Shown here: piece by piece, positions 1-11,300 of the stretch | How the letters are laid out: each line of letters opens with the position of its first letter | How positions within the stretch are numbered: the first letter of the stretch is position 1 | Assembly: GCA_028564705.1 (NCBI GenBank) | Contig: JAPXFQ010002085.1 | Span: 490,501 to 554,500, forward strand | From: Apricaphanius iberus | Lineage: Eukaryota; Chordata; Actinopteri; Cyprinodontiformes; Aphaniidae | Direction of reading: 5' to 3' | Length of the DNA: 64,000 nucleotides | Program-made: the position numbers and the translations under genes | The notes under the pieces: generated by a model | What the model was told of the DNA's origin: nothing | Seen by the model: only the letters and a program-made list of their open reading frames with translations | The model's database searches: none

Positions 1-904
1 GAAGACAGATGAGTATGAGTCTATCATGGAAAAGTAAGGCAGTTATCTCAAAAATGTAAATAGGATGTTTTTACAACATACAACTGGTTAAGAAATGAAC
101 AAGATGCATGAAGATGCAGCAACAAAAAAAAAAAAAAAATGAGATCACTTGTAGAAAGACAGATTCAGATATAAAGGCACAGGCTGTGGAGAAAAAGACA
201 GATCTGCGAATGAAAGGACATGGATTGACCACTAAAGAAATAGCAGTTTTAAGGCCGTAGCAGCAATTAGTGCGTGTTTTGAGCAGCACCGCAGTGATGG
301 CAAGCATTGATCCATGGAGGCTGTGGCAGGCTGAGATAAAGCTTACCATCCCCCAGGGAATTGCGCTGAGCAAAGGGGATAGAGGAAGTGGAGGTGAGGG
401 ATGGAAGGAGGATTCTGGTCAAGCTAATAGATGAAGAGTAAAACAGAAGGATTTGAGCTTGACCCTTTTATCTCGTCTTTTGATTAACTTCATCACTTTG
501 TAGGTTAAGTTTTGAATACTTATTTATGTAATCTATGGATATAGTTACTCTCTATGACAGCTTTACTAATAAAAGGTAATCACTTCTTAAAGTACTTTTT
601 AATGTTTTGAAAAAGTGTTCTTTTCTAAAAAAAAAAAAGAGAGAGAGAGAAAAAGTGCTCTACGGTATGTTTTCATTCTCTTCTTCCAGAAAGCATCCAT
701 TCAACACCATTCAGTTTAGGTCTAGAAAAATGGCGAGTTTGTTGACAAACAAAATGCATGAAACCTCCAAAATGACAGAGACATTAAGAGACTTGAAAGG
801 CACTCGGAGAGTGCATACCAAGGCATCTTAACCCTGGCAAAGATAACCTTCTTGGTGGAGGTAATAACCTCTCTTTATGTTCTTTTTATCTCACTTTTCT
901 CCAG
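1..904 (+). other. esrrg: esrrg intron (partial, left edge)
   Basis: Sequence upstream of the first visible esrrg exon. It ends in a pyrimidine-rich acceptor at about 885-904 (AG at 903-904). I see no coding exon, RNA gene or recognisable transposon here, only A-rich tracts near 124-140 and 630-655. Earlier exons (DNA-binding domain and N terminus) must lie to the left of the window. Confidence 0.7.
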
Positions 905-1011
905 GTTTCTCCACGCTGTCCTTGGCAGACCAGATGAGTCTACTGCAGAGTGCATGGATGGAGATCTTGATTTTGCGTGTTGTGTACCGCTCACTCTCCT
1001 TTGAAGACAAA
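905..1011 (+). CDS. esrrg: Estrogen-related receptor gamma, ligand-binding domain exon (antepenultimate coding exon)
   Basis: The exon encodes the ligand-binding-domain stretch running from [19 protein letters not shown] through the [11 protein letters not shown] motif. This is helix 4-5 territory of the ERR orphan nuclear receptors, constitutively active transcription factors of the NR3B group that act in the nucleus. Splice acceptor AG is at 903-904 and donor GT at 1012-1013. The exon enters with one base of the first Gly codon supplied by the previous exon and leaves in phase 0. The match to human ESRRG as I recall it is almost residue for residue, and closer than to ESRRA or ESRRB. Odd point: codon 976-978 is CGT (Arg), where I recall Gly in all human ERRs (EILILG). 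A single G-to-C change would explain it. Only a 96-bp intron separates this exon from the next. Teleosts may carry two esrrg copies, and I cannot say which this is. Confidence 0.93.
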
Positions 1012-1107
1012 GTAGGAGTCATCACTGTTTATTTCTTGCTCTCATTAACTTTACAGATTCACATTTACTTAGTATCTTTTGTTTCCTTGCAATTTTTTTG
1101 TTTTTAG

Positions 1108-1270
1108 CTGGTGTATGCTGAGGACTACATAATGGACGAGGATCAGTCAAAACTAGCTGGCCTTCTGGATCTGAACAACGCCATTCTTCAGCTGGTCAAG
1201 AAATACAAGTCTATGAAGCTGGAGAAGGAAGAATTTGTCACTCTGAAGGCTATTGCTCTGGCTAACTCAG
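1108..1270 (+). CDS. esrrg: Estrogen-related receptor gamma, ligand-binding domain exon (penultimate coding exon)
   Basis: The exon continues the ERR-gamma ligand-binding domain, from [20 protein letters not shown] to the conserved KALALANS-type end (KAIALANS here). The acceptor is a T-rich tract ending AG at 1106-1107. The donor is CAG/GTTTGA after 1270. The 163 bases are 54 codons plus one base, so the next exon must supply two bases, and it does (G plus AC makes Asp of the SDSMHIED motif). The '[20 protein letters not shown]' stretch distinguishes gamma from alpha and beta as I remember the human proteins. No frameshift or stop is seen. Confidence 0.95.
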
Positions 1271-2089
1271 GTTTGAAACTGTTCACTCTTAGCTGTGTTT
1301 TCTCTCTCTGGACACTGTCTTTCTAGTGAAAGAGAGTTAATCCCAGGAATCTTGTCTATTCCCGTGGGGCTCATTTAGGATGAAACACAAGAGCCTAATT
1401 TCAATACCATGCATACAAACACAACAACACTCCTGAGGATGCTTAATGGAGTATGCTTACACACAAAGATGTGGGGTTTTTTATTCTCAAGTTCAACACT
1501 TGCACTGTTACTGCCACCCACATTTGTCTCATCATACTCCAATTGTCACAAGTGCAGCACATGCCCACACATATTTTATGCATGCACACTCACATGGGGT
1601 GTAGTACAAACACACACAGACATGTTCAATCCGAATTCAACCCCCAAACAAAGTGGCAATCCCTTTTATAATTAGCATAGTCGTCTCTTCAGATGCCTGT
1701 TAAATAAAGCAAAATCATTTGGCTCCCGAATCTGTCGATAAAGGCCCATCTCTGATGTGTCCAGCTGCATCGACAGCTGACTGACACACACGCACTCCCT
1801 CACACACACACCTTCTTCCTCCTATGACCTGTCTTTTGAACTTTGTCTTGGAAGCCAGCCAGCTCTTCAGTACTCTTTAATTACAAGGGGGAAGCTGTCA
1901 ATACAATGTTCTTAAATGGGAGAATGTACTGCAGTGGCTTTCAATGGGTGAGGTTGGGGATTTTTTTTGTGTTCGTCATCATCTGTGCCTACAAACAAAG
2001 CAAACATCCACACAGATTCATAAGCGAAAGTAGTGACCATATTTTGATAAGAAAAAAAAAAAACAGGATATCTGGTCAACTGTCCTACT

Positions 2090-2325
2090 TCTCTTCTTCA
2101 TCTTTTTTCTTTCTTTTTTGTTTTCTCGTTTTTATGTCCATAACTTCAAAAAATAAACCCACAGTAATCATTAATAAAGATTTATCATACATATACTGTA
2201 TATCAAGTGGAGTACTATAGCAAAGCTGTAATACTCTGCTTGAGAAAGTAAATATGTTGGGCTTGTACTTGGTACTCAGATAACAATTCTGAGTAGCAAA
2301 CTGCAAGACAGGACAGTTTAAAAAA
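2090..2325 (+). repeat. Interspersed repeat, class unknown (short copy)
   Basis: This segment matches 30945-31160 with scattered differences and small indels. Shared landmarks are 'GTCCATAACTTCAA', 'AATAAAGATTT', 'CTCTGCTTGAGAAAGTAAAT', 'TTGGTACTCAG' and 'AGACAGGACA', in the same order and orientation. Here only the last ~230 bp of the longer repeat is present. An A-run follows at 2321-2333, so 5'-truncated retrotransposition is a reasonable guess. I cannot assign a family. Confidence 0.6.
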
Positions 2326-4950
2326 AAAAAAAGTCTTTTGATGTTAAAGTGTGCCTATAAGTCCACAAATCCCAAAAACACCAGAAATATTTGACTTAAA
2401 ATATATATATATTACTCCTCTGCATTGGAAATATACCAGGTAACAATAATAGCTCACTTTTTAGGTCTTACTGGATAAAAATCCACACAAAAATCTGAAA
2501 TTACATTTGGAGACAATAAGTATTATTTTCTTTAAATCATCCATCTCAAAAGGCACTTGAAAACATATACTCCAGTAATAGGCTTTTCTCTATCAATATA
2601 ATAGATTAACTCTCACTTTGCACAGACGTTTTATGTTTTTTTTTGCGTCCATGGGACCTACATGAGCTTTGGCCAGCTATGTGGGAGATGAAATTTGCAA
2701 CAAATTTATTGCAGCCGGGATGGTAATAATCTTTTGCGATTTGTCCATGAAACTACATCTGTGCTTTGACATCTCAGAAACAACAGCTGTGGCTTACTAT
2801 CTTTCCCGTCTTTGAATGGATCAGAACAACCCACTTGGCAAAAGCTCAGGGAATATGTCAAGTGAGAAAAAGGTTGTTACATATCATCTATTGCACAAAA
2901 CATTCTTAAAGCTGCACCATCTTTCTACCAACAACTTGAAACTGCTGTGAGTTGCTCATTGGGGTGCCATGCAGCCACCTTAGGACTACAGTTTTGTAAG
3001 ATGACCCAAGTCTACCATAGGAAGGTTCCAAGGCACCCTCACGTAGAACATAAGAACTTCACTGCCATCATACATCAGCAAAATCACCTAATTTTCTAAA
3101 GAATGGCTCAAGTAGCTCTTCAGAATTGAATGGCAATTGTACAAACTTTGTAAAAAGGCGGATTCTACAAACTCCAGAGGTCAGTCGAACTGAGAAATTC
3201 ATAGAAACCCTTCGTTCACAAGATTCTTTGGGACTATAGCTTTAACAATGTTAACCCTAAAGTGTAATATCTATGGTTTCTCCTGGTTTCTGGTAACAAA
3301 ATTGCAAGTTATTTAATTGAGATTAGCATTTAAAAACAACAGACTGTAAAACACTATTCTGATGCATGTAAAAGTATCTTACATTATTTGTTTGTTCAAG
3401 CATCATATCAAGTTTCTCTTGTCAGGTTTGAGAAACACAATTTCATACTAAACTATATTCTGTCAATTTGGAGTATCAGTGATTTCATTGGTATTTATAG
3501 TGTTACTCCTATAAAACATCTGGTTATCATCTTGTTGTAATATCATGCTACCCTACCAGTAGTAGTAGTAGTCTCTCAGAGCATATTCAGACTGAAGAAC
3601 TCCTGGAAAAGTTTCTACTTCTAAAGTCCAGTAGCTCAGTATGATTATAATGACAGGCTTCTAAACTCTGCAGGAAGTTTTTTTAATTTTTTTAAATAGA
3701 ATAGACATCCATATACAGTAAAAACCTAATATCTTTGCCCGGACTTTAACTGCACTCCAAGACAACGGAATTCTAGCATTAGCATTTTGAAGGGCACTGA
3801 CACTAATTAATTCAGGATGCTAATCGTCTGCATTAATGAAACCAAGCCTTAAGAAATGTTAGCAAACGTGCCCCACATGTAAAGAAAGCTAAACTGGCCA
3901 TGGGAAACAGGATGCACCTGTGTGTTGCAGTCTGAGTGTGTGTGCTTCTGCTTTTCCCTAATTTTTATGTGTGTTAGTTCCATGTTAACATCTACATTTA
4001 AACAGCTTTATGTGCTTGTGCTCATTAAAGTCTGCTGTTTTACCTATGAGCGTACAACAGGTCACAGCACAGGCACGGCACAGGCTGAAGCCATGTCTAT
4101 CAGCTTAAACTCTACACTAATAAAAACGATGTGAAACTCATTAAATTTCCATAAAAATTCAGCCCGCTCAGCACTGGCTGCACATAAAGACTTTCCTTAC
4201 TGTTAATTAAACATTACAGTAAAATTGTAAAAATCAGTTTTTGTATGGATTTCTTCAATAGTATTCGTCCGTAACCGATTTTTCACCAGAAGTTATGGCA
4301 TGTCACTATAATGAAAATTACCTTTACTTAATAGTTCTCCTAAAAGTATTCACAGAAATAGCCTAACTCTGCCCAACTGTTTTATATGTAAAGACATTTT
4401 TCAGTGTATTTACCTCACTCATCATTTTTTCATAAATCGACTGCCTTGTTTCTTTACATTCACCTGGGCAATCATTAAACTGCATGGAATAAAAAAACAA
4501 AGACAACAGCTGATTTTAACCCAAAACATGATAGACTGAGCTTTCTATTGATCCCCAAGAATTCAGCCTGCTGACCATTCTCGTCCTGCATACTGATATA
4601 TGTATTACCCTCAGTAGATTCAGCCATGTGTATTTGATTGTGTTTGTGTTCGTTAATGCGCAAATCTTTGTGTCAATGTTGACTCATTTCATCTGTCTGT
4701 GCATTTTCACTTTGGTTTGTTTCCTCTGGTTTTTAATATCCTAAACTAGTTTCTTTTGGTTTTACTCCTCTCTGAGACTGTGTGACAGTCTCAACGATGT
4801 TTGAATCTAACAAGCATTGCATGAGAACTATCCGGTTAATTAGTTTGTGGTGCTTAATTTTATACCCCTGTGTTTTTCCAGACAGTGGCACAAAATAAAC
4901 AACTGTCTTTACAATGACAGGCTTAGGTGGTGTTTTTGAACTTCTTTTTA

Positions 4951-5049
4951 TGTGTGTGCGTGTATGCGTGTGTGTGCGTGTGTGTGTCTGTGTGTGTGTG
5001 TGTGTGTCTGTGCGTGTGTGTGCGTGTGCGTGTGTGTGTGTGTGAGTGT
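4951..5049 (+). repeat. (GT)n microsatellite
   Basis: About 100 bases of GT dinucleotides with interspersed GC and CT variants. It lies in the last esrrg intron. Confidence 0.95.
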
Positions 5050-6369
5050 GTACACATGTTAATTCAAGTTTCTGGTCATTAAAAGCATGCGGGAAGCTGG
5101 GTGTGGTAATAGTGCAGTGGGGGTGACCATTGATAGTTGACTTGCGATTATTATTTAACATGCATGTAATCATTATTTAACATGCATGCAATCATTGATC
5201 TGTGACATTGATCTGAGGTGGGGAGCTAAAGGTCAGCTCACATTAGGACTTTGCATCCCAACGGGGTAATATGGAGTATTATCACAAAGAAACTCATCGT
5301 TTACTGCTATACATGCTGAAACACACTAGAAATATATCAAGTCAAGGAGCAGCTATAAAAACACAGAAATTATGTTTGATGTTACTGCGTCTCTTTGTCG
5401 TTTTAAGAACCTATCTTTGGTTTTTTTGGGTTTTTTTCTTCCCTCCCACTCGTCTCCTCACCTGTCCATTCATCACACCCACAGATGCACCTTTCAGAGA
5501 CATTGTGAAAACTAGTTTCTGGATTTATGTTGCGGTAGATGTATTTCCATGCTTTTATTTTCTTTAGCGAATAAAAAGCTGAATAAATGACACTTTCAAA
5601 CAAAAACAGTGTCACAGCTAATATCGTTTGCTTCAATACCACTGAAAATATACTTTTTGACAAACTGTATGGATGGTAAATAGCCTATCTAATAAAGACG
5701 TTTATTCGAGTTTCACTCTTTGTCTGCAGATTTAAAATCAAATAAAAAAATATTTTAATCCATTTTAACACAAATATATAAATCTCGGATTTTAGAATAA
5801 TTCATTAGCATTTTTACTTTTCTGGTGACCAGACACAATGACAAAGCAGAGAGAAAGACATATTTTGTTACATTAAGCTTTGTTTTGTAGATTTTATATG
5901 ATCCTACATCTTAAAGCACCTGTTGCTGCACACTGGTGGTTAGCTGGTTGACAAAAAGACTTCCCATATTTCCCACAGATACAAAAACTAAATTTGCATT
6001 CTAATTTTGTGGTGATACCATCATGCAATAAAACCCAGAAACCCTATTCCTTTTAGTCAAAGTTGTCATACCGTGAAAATCTAATTCCAGCTCATGGCAC
6101 TTACCAACCTATGAGCACTTCATTTATACCACATTGCTATATTTACCTTTTATTCATATTTTAATTTCAAATTTGCTGTCTTTTCTTAAAAAGTATTCGT
6201 TCACGGACTGACTTTAAGAAAATATTTAAGATACAAGATCTTATTGGGAAAAACCCATCCAACCTAGTCTTATGTGAATAGATGTGAATAAAACCTGTCA
6301 CAACATCTAAAGTGCCGTAGACCTCATCCCTCAGTTGGGTAACAAAAAGACGTAACAAAAAGATTAGCT

Positions 6370-6720
6370 GAAAATGGCATCCATGTGGAGAGGTCCACGA
6401 AGAAGACCACTATTGATCATAAATCCCTTTTTACCAAGAAACATTGATAAACCACATTATTTTTGCAAAATATTCTGCGGAATAATGAGACAAGCTTGTA
6501 ATTTTGTGGAGTGTGTGTGTGTGTCCATTCAAATATGGCTTAAAATTGAGGCTGCATTTCAGGAAAAGAGTATTGTATCAACAGTCCAACTTGGTGGTAG
6601 GAGGGTGATGGTCTGGAGCTGCTGCTTCTTCAGAGCCTAAACAATTACCATAATTATTGGAATAATGAATTCTGCTTTCTCTAGAAAATCCTTGAGGAAA
6701 AGACTTGTTTAGCCAGTAAA
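6370..6720 (+). mobile_element. Degraded Tc1-like transposase fragment
   Basis: Reading the + strand gives short Tc1-like matches: WRGPRRRPLL near 6385-6415, and 'FQEKSIVSTVQLGGRRVMVW' at about 6557-6616. The latter resembles the Tc1 transposase block just after the first catalytic Asp (family form: F-QKN-I-PTVKHGGGSVMVWG). Stops and frameshifts break it and no terminal repeats are clear. It is an old inactive relic. It may be the 5' half of the element whose 3' half lies at 7393-7988, with a SINE and unrelated sequence between. Confidence 0.6.
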
Positions 6721-7194
6721 GGTCTGGGCCAGGTATTGACTAGCGTGGTAGACCACAAGTCATAGGTGCCAGTGAGGAGTCAATAGGCCTGTTTCCATAA
6801 TTAGTACTTCTGGATATACGCGTTTCTAAACTTCACTTGAAAGGACCACTTTTGAGACTTTTCAGGGTTATGTATTCAGAAATGGCCTGGAACTGTCGCT
6901 AGCTGGGACCTGTGGTTAACCTATGTCGATTGATTGTACTCAGTGGGAAATTAAATCATCAGTCTCCAAACAACAGGCTTTGTAAAATTGGAAGAGTTGC
7001 TGACAAAGAAACATAGCAAATATAATCGTGACAATCATCCTCGCTTCTTCCATTGTTGATCTCTTGTTATCTTTCTGTTGGCACCTATTGGCACTGATCA
7101 ACGGCCTTCACTGCCAAAACAAATGTGATATGCTGACGTCTTAGTAAATACTGTAAAGGATCAATTTTCAATCTTGACAACAGTTGAGAGGAGC

Positions 7195-7370
7195 GGGCCA
7201 ATCGCGTGGCATAGTGGTTAGAGCAGGCACCCTATGTGTGAAGGCCTTAGGCCTCAACATGGCGCTCCCAAGTTCGATTCGCAGACATTTACAGCATGTC
7301 TTCCACAAATCCCTTCCCTGTTTCTAAGATGTCTACTTTTGAATAAAGGCCACTATCACCACAAAATTAT
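7195..7370 (+). mobile_element. tRNA-derived SINE (copy 1)
   Basis: A tRNA-like head with an A-box region around TAGTGGTTAGAGCAGG (about 7212-7227) and a B-box-like AGTTCGATTCG (7271-7281). It is followed by a tRNA-unrelated body with 'CAGCATGTCTTCC' and an AATAAAGGCC tail. The same landmarks occur at 21074-21274, so both are copies of one SINE family, probably transcribed by RNA polymerase III from the internal boxes. Ends are approximate. Confidence 0.75.
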
Positions 7371-7392
7371 AAAAAGCCAATTGAATCCCAAA

Positions 7393-7988
7393 TTGTGCAA
7401 GTTCTCCCACTTAAATAGATGAGAAAGGCTTGTCATTTTCATCATAAGTATACCTCCAGGGGCATTGAAGATAAAATGCATTGATAAATTGTGGCTGGAT
7501 TTTTCAGCATGACAGTAAACCCAAACACACCACCCAGGTAATAGAGTGGCTTTTTTAAGAAGAATTTTAAGGTTCTCTAGTGGTCTAGCCAGTCTCCTGA
7601 TCTCAACCCCATAAAAATCTTTGGAGGGAGTTGAAAGTCTGTTTTGTCCAGAAAGAGCCCCAAAACATCACTGCTGCAGTAGAGATCTGCATAGAGTAAT
7701 GGGCCAAAATACCAGCAACAGTATGGGAAATCCTTATGAAGACTTATAGTAAATGTTTGACCTGTCATTACCAACAAATGGTATGTAACAAAGTAATTAT
7801 ATGAACTTTTGTTATTGACCAAATACCTTATTTTCCACCATAATTTGTAAATCAAGTCTTTAAAAATCAGACCATGTGACTTTGTTGATTTTTTTTTTCT
7901 CATAACTGATGAAAAATACTGGCCTATATTTTTAAGTGGGAAACTTGCACAGTTGGTGGCTGACTAAATACTTGATTGGCCCACTGTA
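7393..7988 (+). mobile_element. Tc1-like element, internally deleted
   Basis: The two ends form an inverted repeat. 'TTGTGCAAGTTCTCCCACTT' near 7393 pairs with the reverse complement of 7932-7953 (AAGTGGGAAACTTGCACAG). The outer end reads TACAGTGGGCC on the complement of 7978-7988. Between them lies a decayed 3' half of a Tc1 transposase: FQHDSKPKHTTQV (second catalytic Asp block) at about 7510-7550, then LWRELK-like sequence at about 7618-7640, broken by stops. I recognise the terminal sequence as a widespread fish Tc1 family. The left outermost terminal repeat appears to be missing. Confidence 0.7.
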
Positions 7989-8137
7989 GGGCCAGTTTGG
8001 TTTGGATAGTACATTCCATTAATAACTGAAATTGTAAGCGATTATAAGTAAATACTTTTACATTGTTGGCATCTTCTCCCATGATGATGTCTTATGTTTC
8101 TCATTCTATTCTGACATTCACTTTCCGCTCTGTCCAG

Positions 8138-8382
8138 ACTCCATGCATATTGAGGATGTGGATGCAGTACAGAAGCTCCAGGATGTACTCCACGAGGCCC
8201 TGCAGGACTATGAGGCTTCCCAGCACCAGGAGGACCCCCGCCGGGCTGGCAAGCTGCTTATGACTCTTCCCTTACTCCGTCAGACCTCCACCAAGGCTGT
8301 GCAGCATTTCTACAGCATCAAGCAGGACGGGAAGGTCCCAATGCACAAACTCTTCTTGGAGCTGCTGGAAGCCAAGGTCTGA
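8138..8382 (+). CDS. esrrg: Estrogen-related receptor gamma, C-terminal exon with AF-2 helix and stop
   Basis: The acceptor is CTGTCCAG at 8130-8137. The exon supplies two bases of the Asp codon, then [20 protein letters not shown], the [17 protein letters not shown] block, and ends [16 protein letters not shown] followed by TGA at 8380-8382. The [10 protein letters not shown] end is the AF-2 (helix 12) coactivator-binding region, with Met-to-Leu against my memory of human (LFLEMLEAKV). In all, 171 residues of the protein are visible over the three exons. Human ESRRG is 458 residues, so this is roughly its last 37 percent. Frame is intact throughout, so the gene looks functional. Confidence 0.96.
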
Positions 8383-11300
8383 GTGCTGGACCTGGGTTAA
8401 AGGACAGACAGATGTCAGTCTGAATGACTAGAGCTACTTGTCAAACTTTGATCAACACTTTGAATGACCTCTTGTTGTTTTACATGCAGATACCCCCATA
8501 CTTACATACACTGTTGTGCAAACACCCACCTATTTCTTAAACGTTGTTGGCTGACACATCCACTACAGAATTGATCAAACCCTTATACCTGAACCCTAAA
8601 GCACTAATTGTGGACTAAAGGATATCCACTGGAATATGCTTTGATGGAAACAGGGCCAGGAGGACTCTACCAATGACCAATGAAAGACGACATGTCAGAA
8701 GAGGTACTTAATGAAAATTATACAACAATTACCACAGAAATGCAGAACATGTATGCATAAAAAACAACAGAAATTTTCATGAAAAACTTTTAAGGACACA
8801 TTATAGACGATACAATTCCCTATATTAGTTCTGAAAGAGCTTAAGACTGCATCTACATTTCCTTTCCACACTCCCATTTGATGCAAAATAATTTTTTTAA
8901 GTTAAAGAACTGAGTTGGAAAAAGATCAACTCGCAAAAAATCCTATTGACATTTGTTGTAAGTTATACATGTACAGAGAAATTTGGATGGATGGACTGAA
9001 AGAAAAGAAGAGGATATTTACCCTGCCAAAGAATGGAACCACCCATTCAGAGGATGCCAGCAACTTTATGATCATAACCCCAATCTGTTCTGGTTTTAAG
9101 TAGTTTCCAGTCCTGGACCTAAAAATGAATGGTTGTTCTCTTTTCCATCAGTTAATCTCGCAGCTGTTGCTGGGTTAGAGCAGCTAAGACCAGGAATGGA
9201 AACAACCAATTTCTGGGTTGCCTGGTTTCCCAACACTCCCTTTTTTCAGTAACAACTGGGTAGCTTCTGCTTTGTGAAGATGGTTGATCCTGGTCAGCTA
9301 AAATTGTCAGCTTTTTTTGTGTTTTTGACCAAGCTAAGAATGCTTTCAAAAATGTGCAGGTCTGTAAGACAGCATTTGAGTCTAAACACTTGGGTTGTGT
9401 TGATATTCAGTAACATAATCAGAATGGCAAATTAAGACTGTCTTCCTAAAAAAACAAAACCTTTAAATAATTCACATTCCTGTAGAGTCTTTCAATCCTC
9501 TTGTGTTTGGATATATGTTTGAAATATTATCCGCAGCCAGGGTTGCAGTTCTCCACATATACTATTAGTAGCAGTTTCACTCTCTCAGTGTGCCATTGGA
9601 AATGGTCTGGCCCAGATCGCCATCCACACTCCAAACTCTCACCTCAGTACTACTCTTGTTGCCCCAAAGTGTTCACAACTTTCAGCTCATTTCTTCGTGA
9701 CTCTGTCAGGAAATGTAGCAGATTCAGTCACTGGACAACATCGGACGGAAAGGTTTGCTGACTAAACTAACTTAAGAAAAATTCCTTGTTCAAATTATTT
9801 TCACCTAAAAAAGAATCATAGTGATAATATACATGTAAATATTTTCATCCTGTAAATGGCATATATCCCAGCTTTGGTTAAGATTTTAAAATTGTCTTCT
9901 TGCAATTGAATAAGTCGATGTCCATTTTTTTTTTTGTTCCATCAGCCTGACCACTCTCAGCATTATCACATATATGTAAAAAATATCACAAATAATAATG
10001 TATTAACAAATCAGCTTTTCTTAAAAACACTGAGCAATAGTGGGTTTTAATAGAGGGATCTGGGCATTTGGAACGAGCCTGCAAAATAAACATTTTGTGC
10101 CAGTCTTAAATTTTCAAAACAATGTATTCAAAGATAAAATGCTGCTTCTTTTTCAGCGTATAACTTGTAATAAGATGTTGGAAAAAACTCAAATACAATA
10201 TTTGGTGAAGACTGTTAGTCACAGGCTATATGGATTAGGAGCTCCTGGACGAGGATGGATTAGGATCATCCAACTTAAACTCCCTGCATGAACTTATTGT
10301 CATCTTTATGGATAAATTTGATCAGATTTAGAGAGTTTGTTTGGGACTAACAAATAATGTATACAGTTTATCATTTTGCATCAGTAGGAACATTTCTTTG
10401 AGTTTAGCTGTGAAACCTCATTAAATCAAAGTTTGTTTGGAGAAATATTGGTGCTAGCAAAATTAAAATATCAGTCGGATTAAATGCATTCATAGCATTT
10501 CCTGTTCGCTTGCTGTCATAGACTGTATTAAAGCACTGCGACTGTAGAGTAACCTCACACATTGATTTTAAAATGAAGGGCTGTTTTATGTTTTAAAGCT
10601 TAAAGTTAATAATTTTAGGTACAGCATATATCCTTTGTTGATAACCGTTTGAATCTAAATTGAAGCAATTTGTGAAAATGTTATAAAAACAGTGTTTTAT
10701 AAGGTTATGAATATGATAAAGGCATTGATGTAGACCCTTTTTTCATTGCAAATTTGATTTCCTTGGCTTGTCTGTTGATCCTTATACAGTCTATGCTAGC
10801 TAGCTTCTTTCTTGTTATTGGATGGTTGAATTTAAACTAAACGTTCTTATGAAAATGCTTAAATTCAATATCATAAACCATCAGAAAAAGTGAAGATAAA
10901 AATGAAAAGAGGCCCACATACAAAAGGAAACCGAAACGTTTATCAAATGCATTTTTACTAATTCATTAACATTGCCTCCTGTCTGGCTAACTACCTAATT
11001 AGCTTATGACTCGTCGTTTAAATCTGCCTCATTAGCTTGTGTATAAACTGGACTGTTAAGGCCTTTCAGAATAGTAATTTAAGATATGACTTTATATAAG
11101 CTAAACTGTAGCTTTAAATTACTTAAAATGAGGGATACATTTTTATGACCGTGATTCTGATGTATTTTGTTTAGTGTAAAAATCATATTTCCTGTTTAAA
11201 CTCACATAGTTTCTCCAGAAGAAAGAAATGGACAGGTGAAAGACAGTCTGGTTTTATTATAAACTGAGACAAAAAAGTATCATATTTCACAACTGGAGCA

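Larger units (their letters stand above)
1271..8137 (+). other. esrrg: Last intron of esrrg (6.9 kb)
   Basis: Intron between the two last coding exons, GT at 1271 and AG at 8136-8137. It carries an interspersed repeat copy (2090-2325), a (GT)n microsatellite (4951-5049), two Tc1-like pieces (6370-6720 and 7393-7988) and a tRNA-derived SINE (7195-7370), each listed separately. I recognise nothing in 2330-4950 or 5050-6160 apart from A/T-rich intronic sequence. Confidence 0.85.

Noticed and set aside
607..831. A 74-codon + strand open frame upstream of the first esrrg exon, possibly an exon
   Set aside because: It runs through A-rich and GA-rich DNA, lacks good splice borders and does not match ERR sequence.
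4733..5173. A 146-codon minus-strand open frame rich in Thr-His repeats
   Set aside because: It is the translation of the (CA)n microsatellite; no conserved flanks.
7195..7281. A possible real tRNA gene
   Set aside because: The cloverleaf is not closed and the sequence continues into a body shared with 21074-21274, so it is a SINE head.
9150..9345. Imperfect inverted motifs (CTAAGACCAGGAATGG / CCTGGTCAGCTAA) suggesting a MITE
   Set aside because: Arms do not align over a useful length and no target duplication was found.
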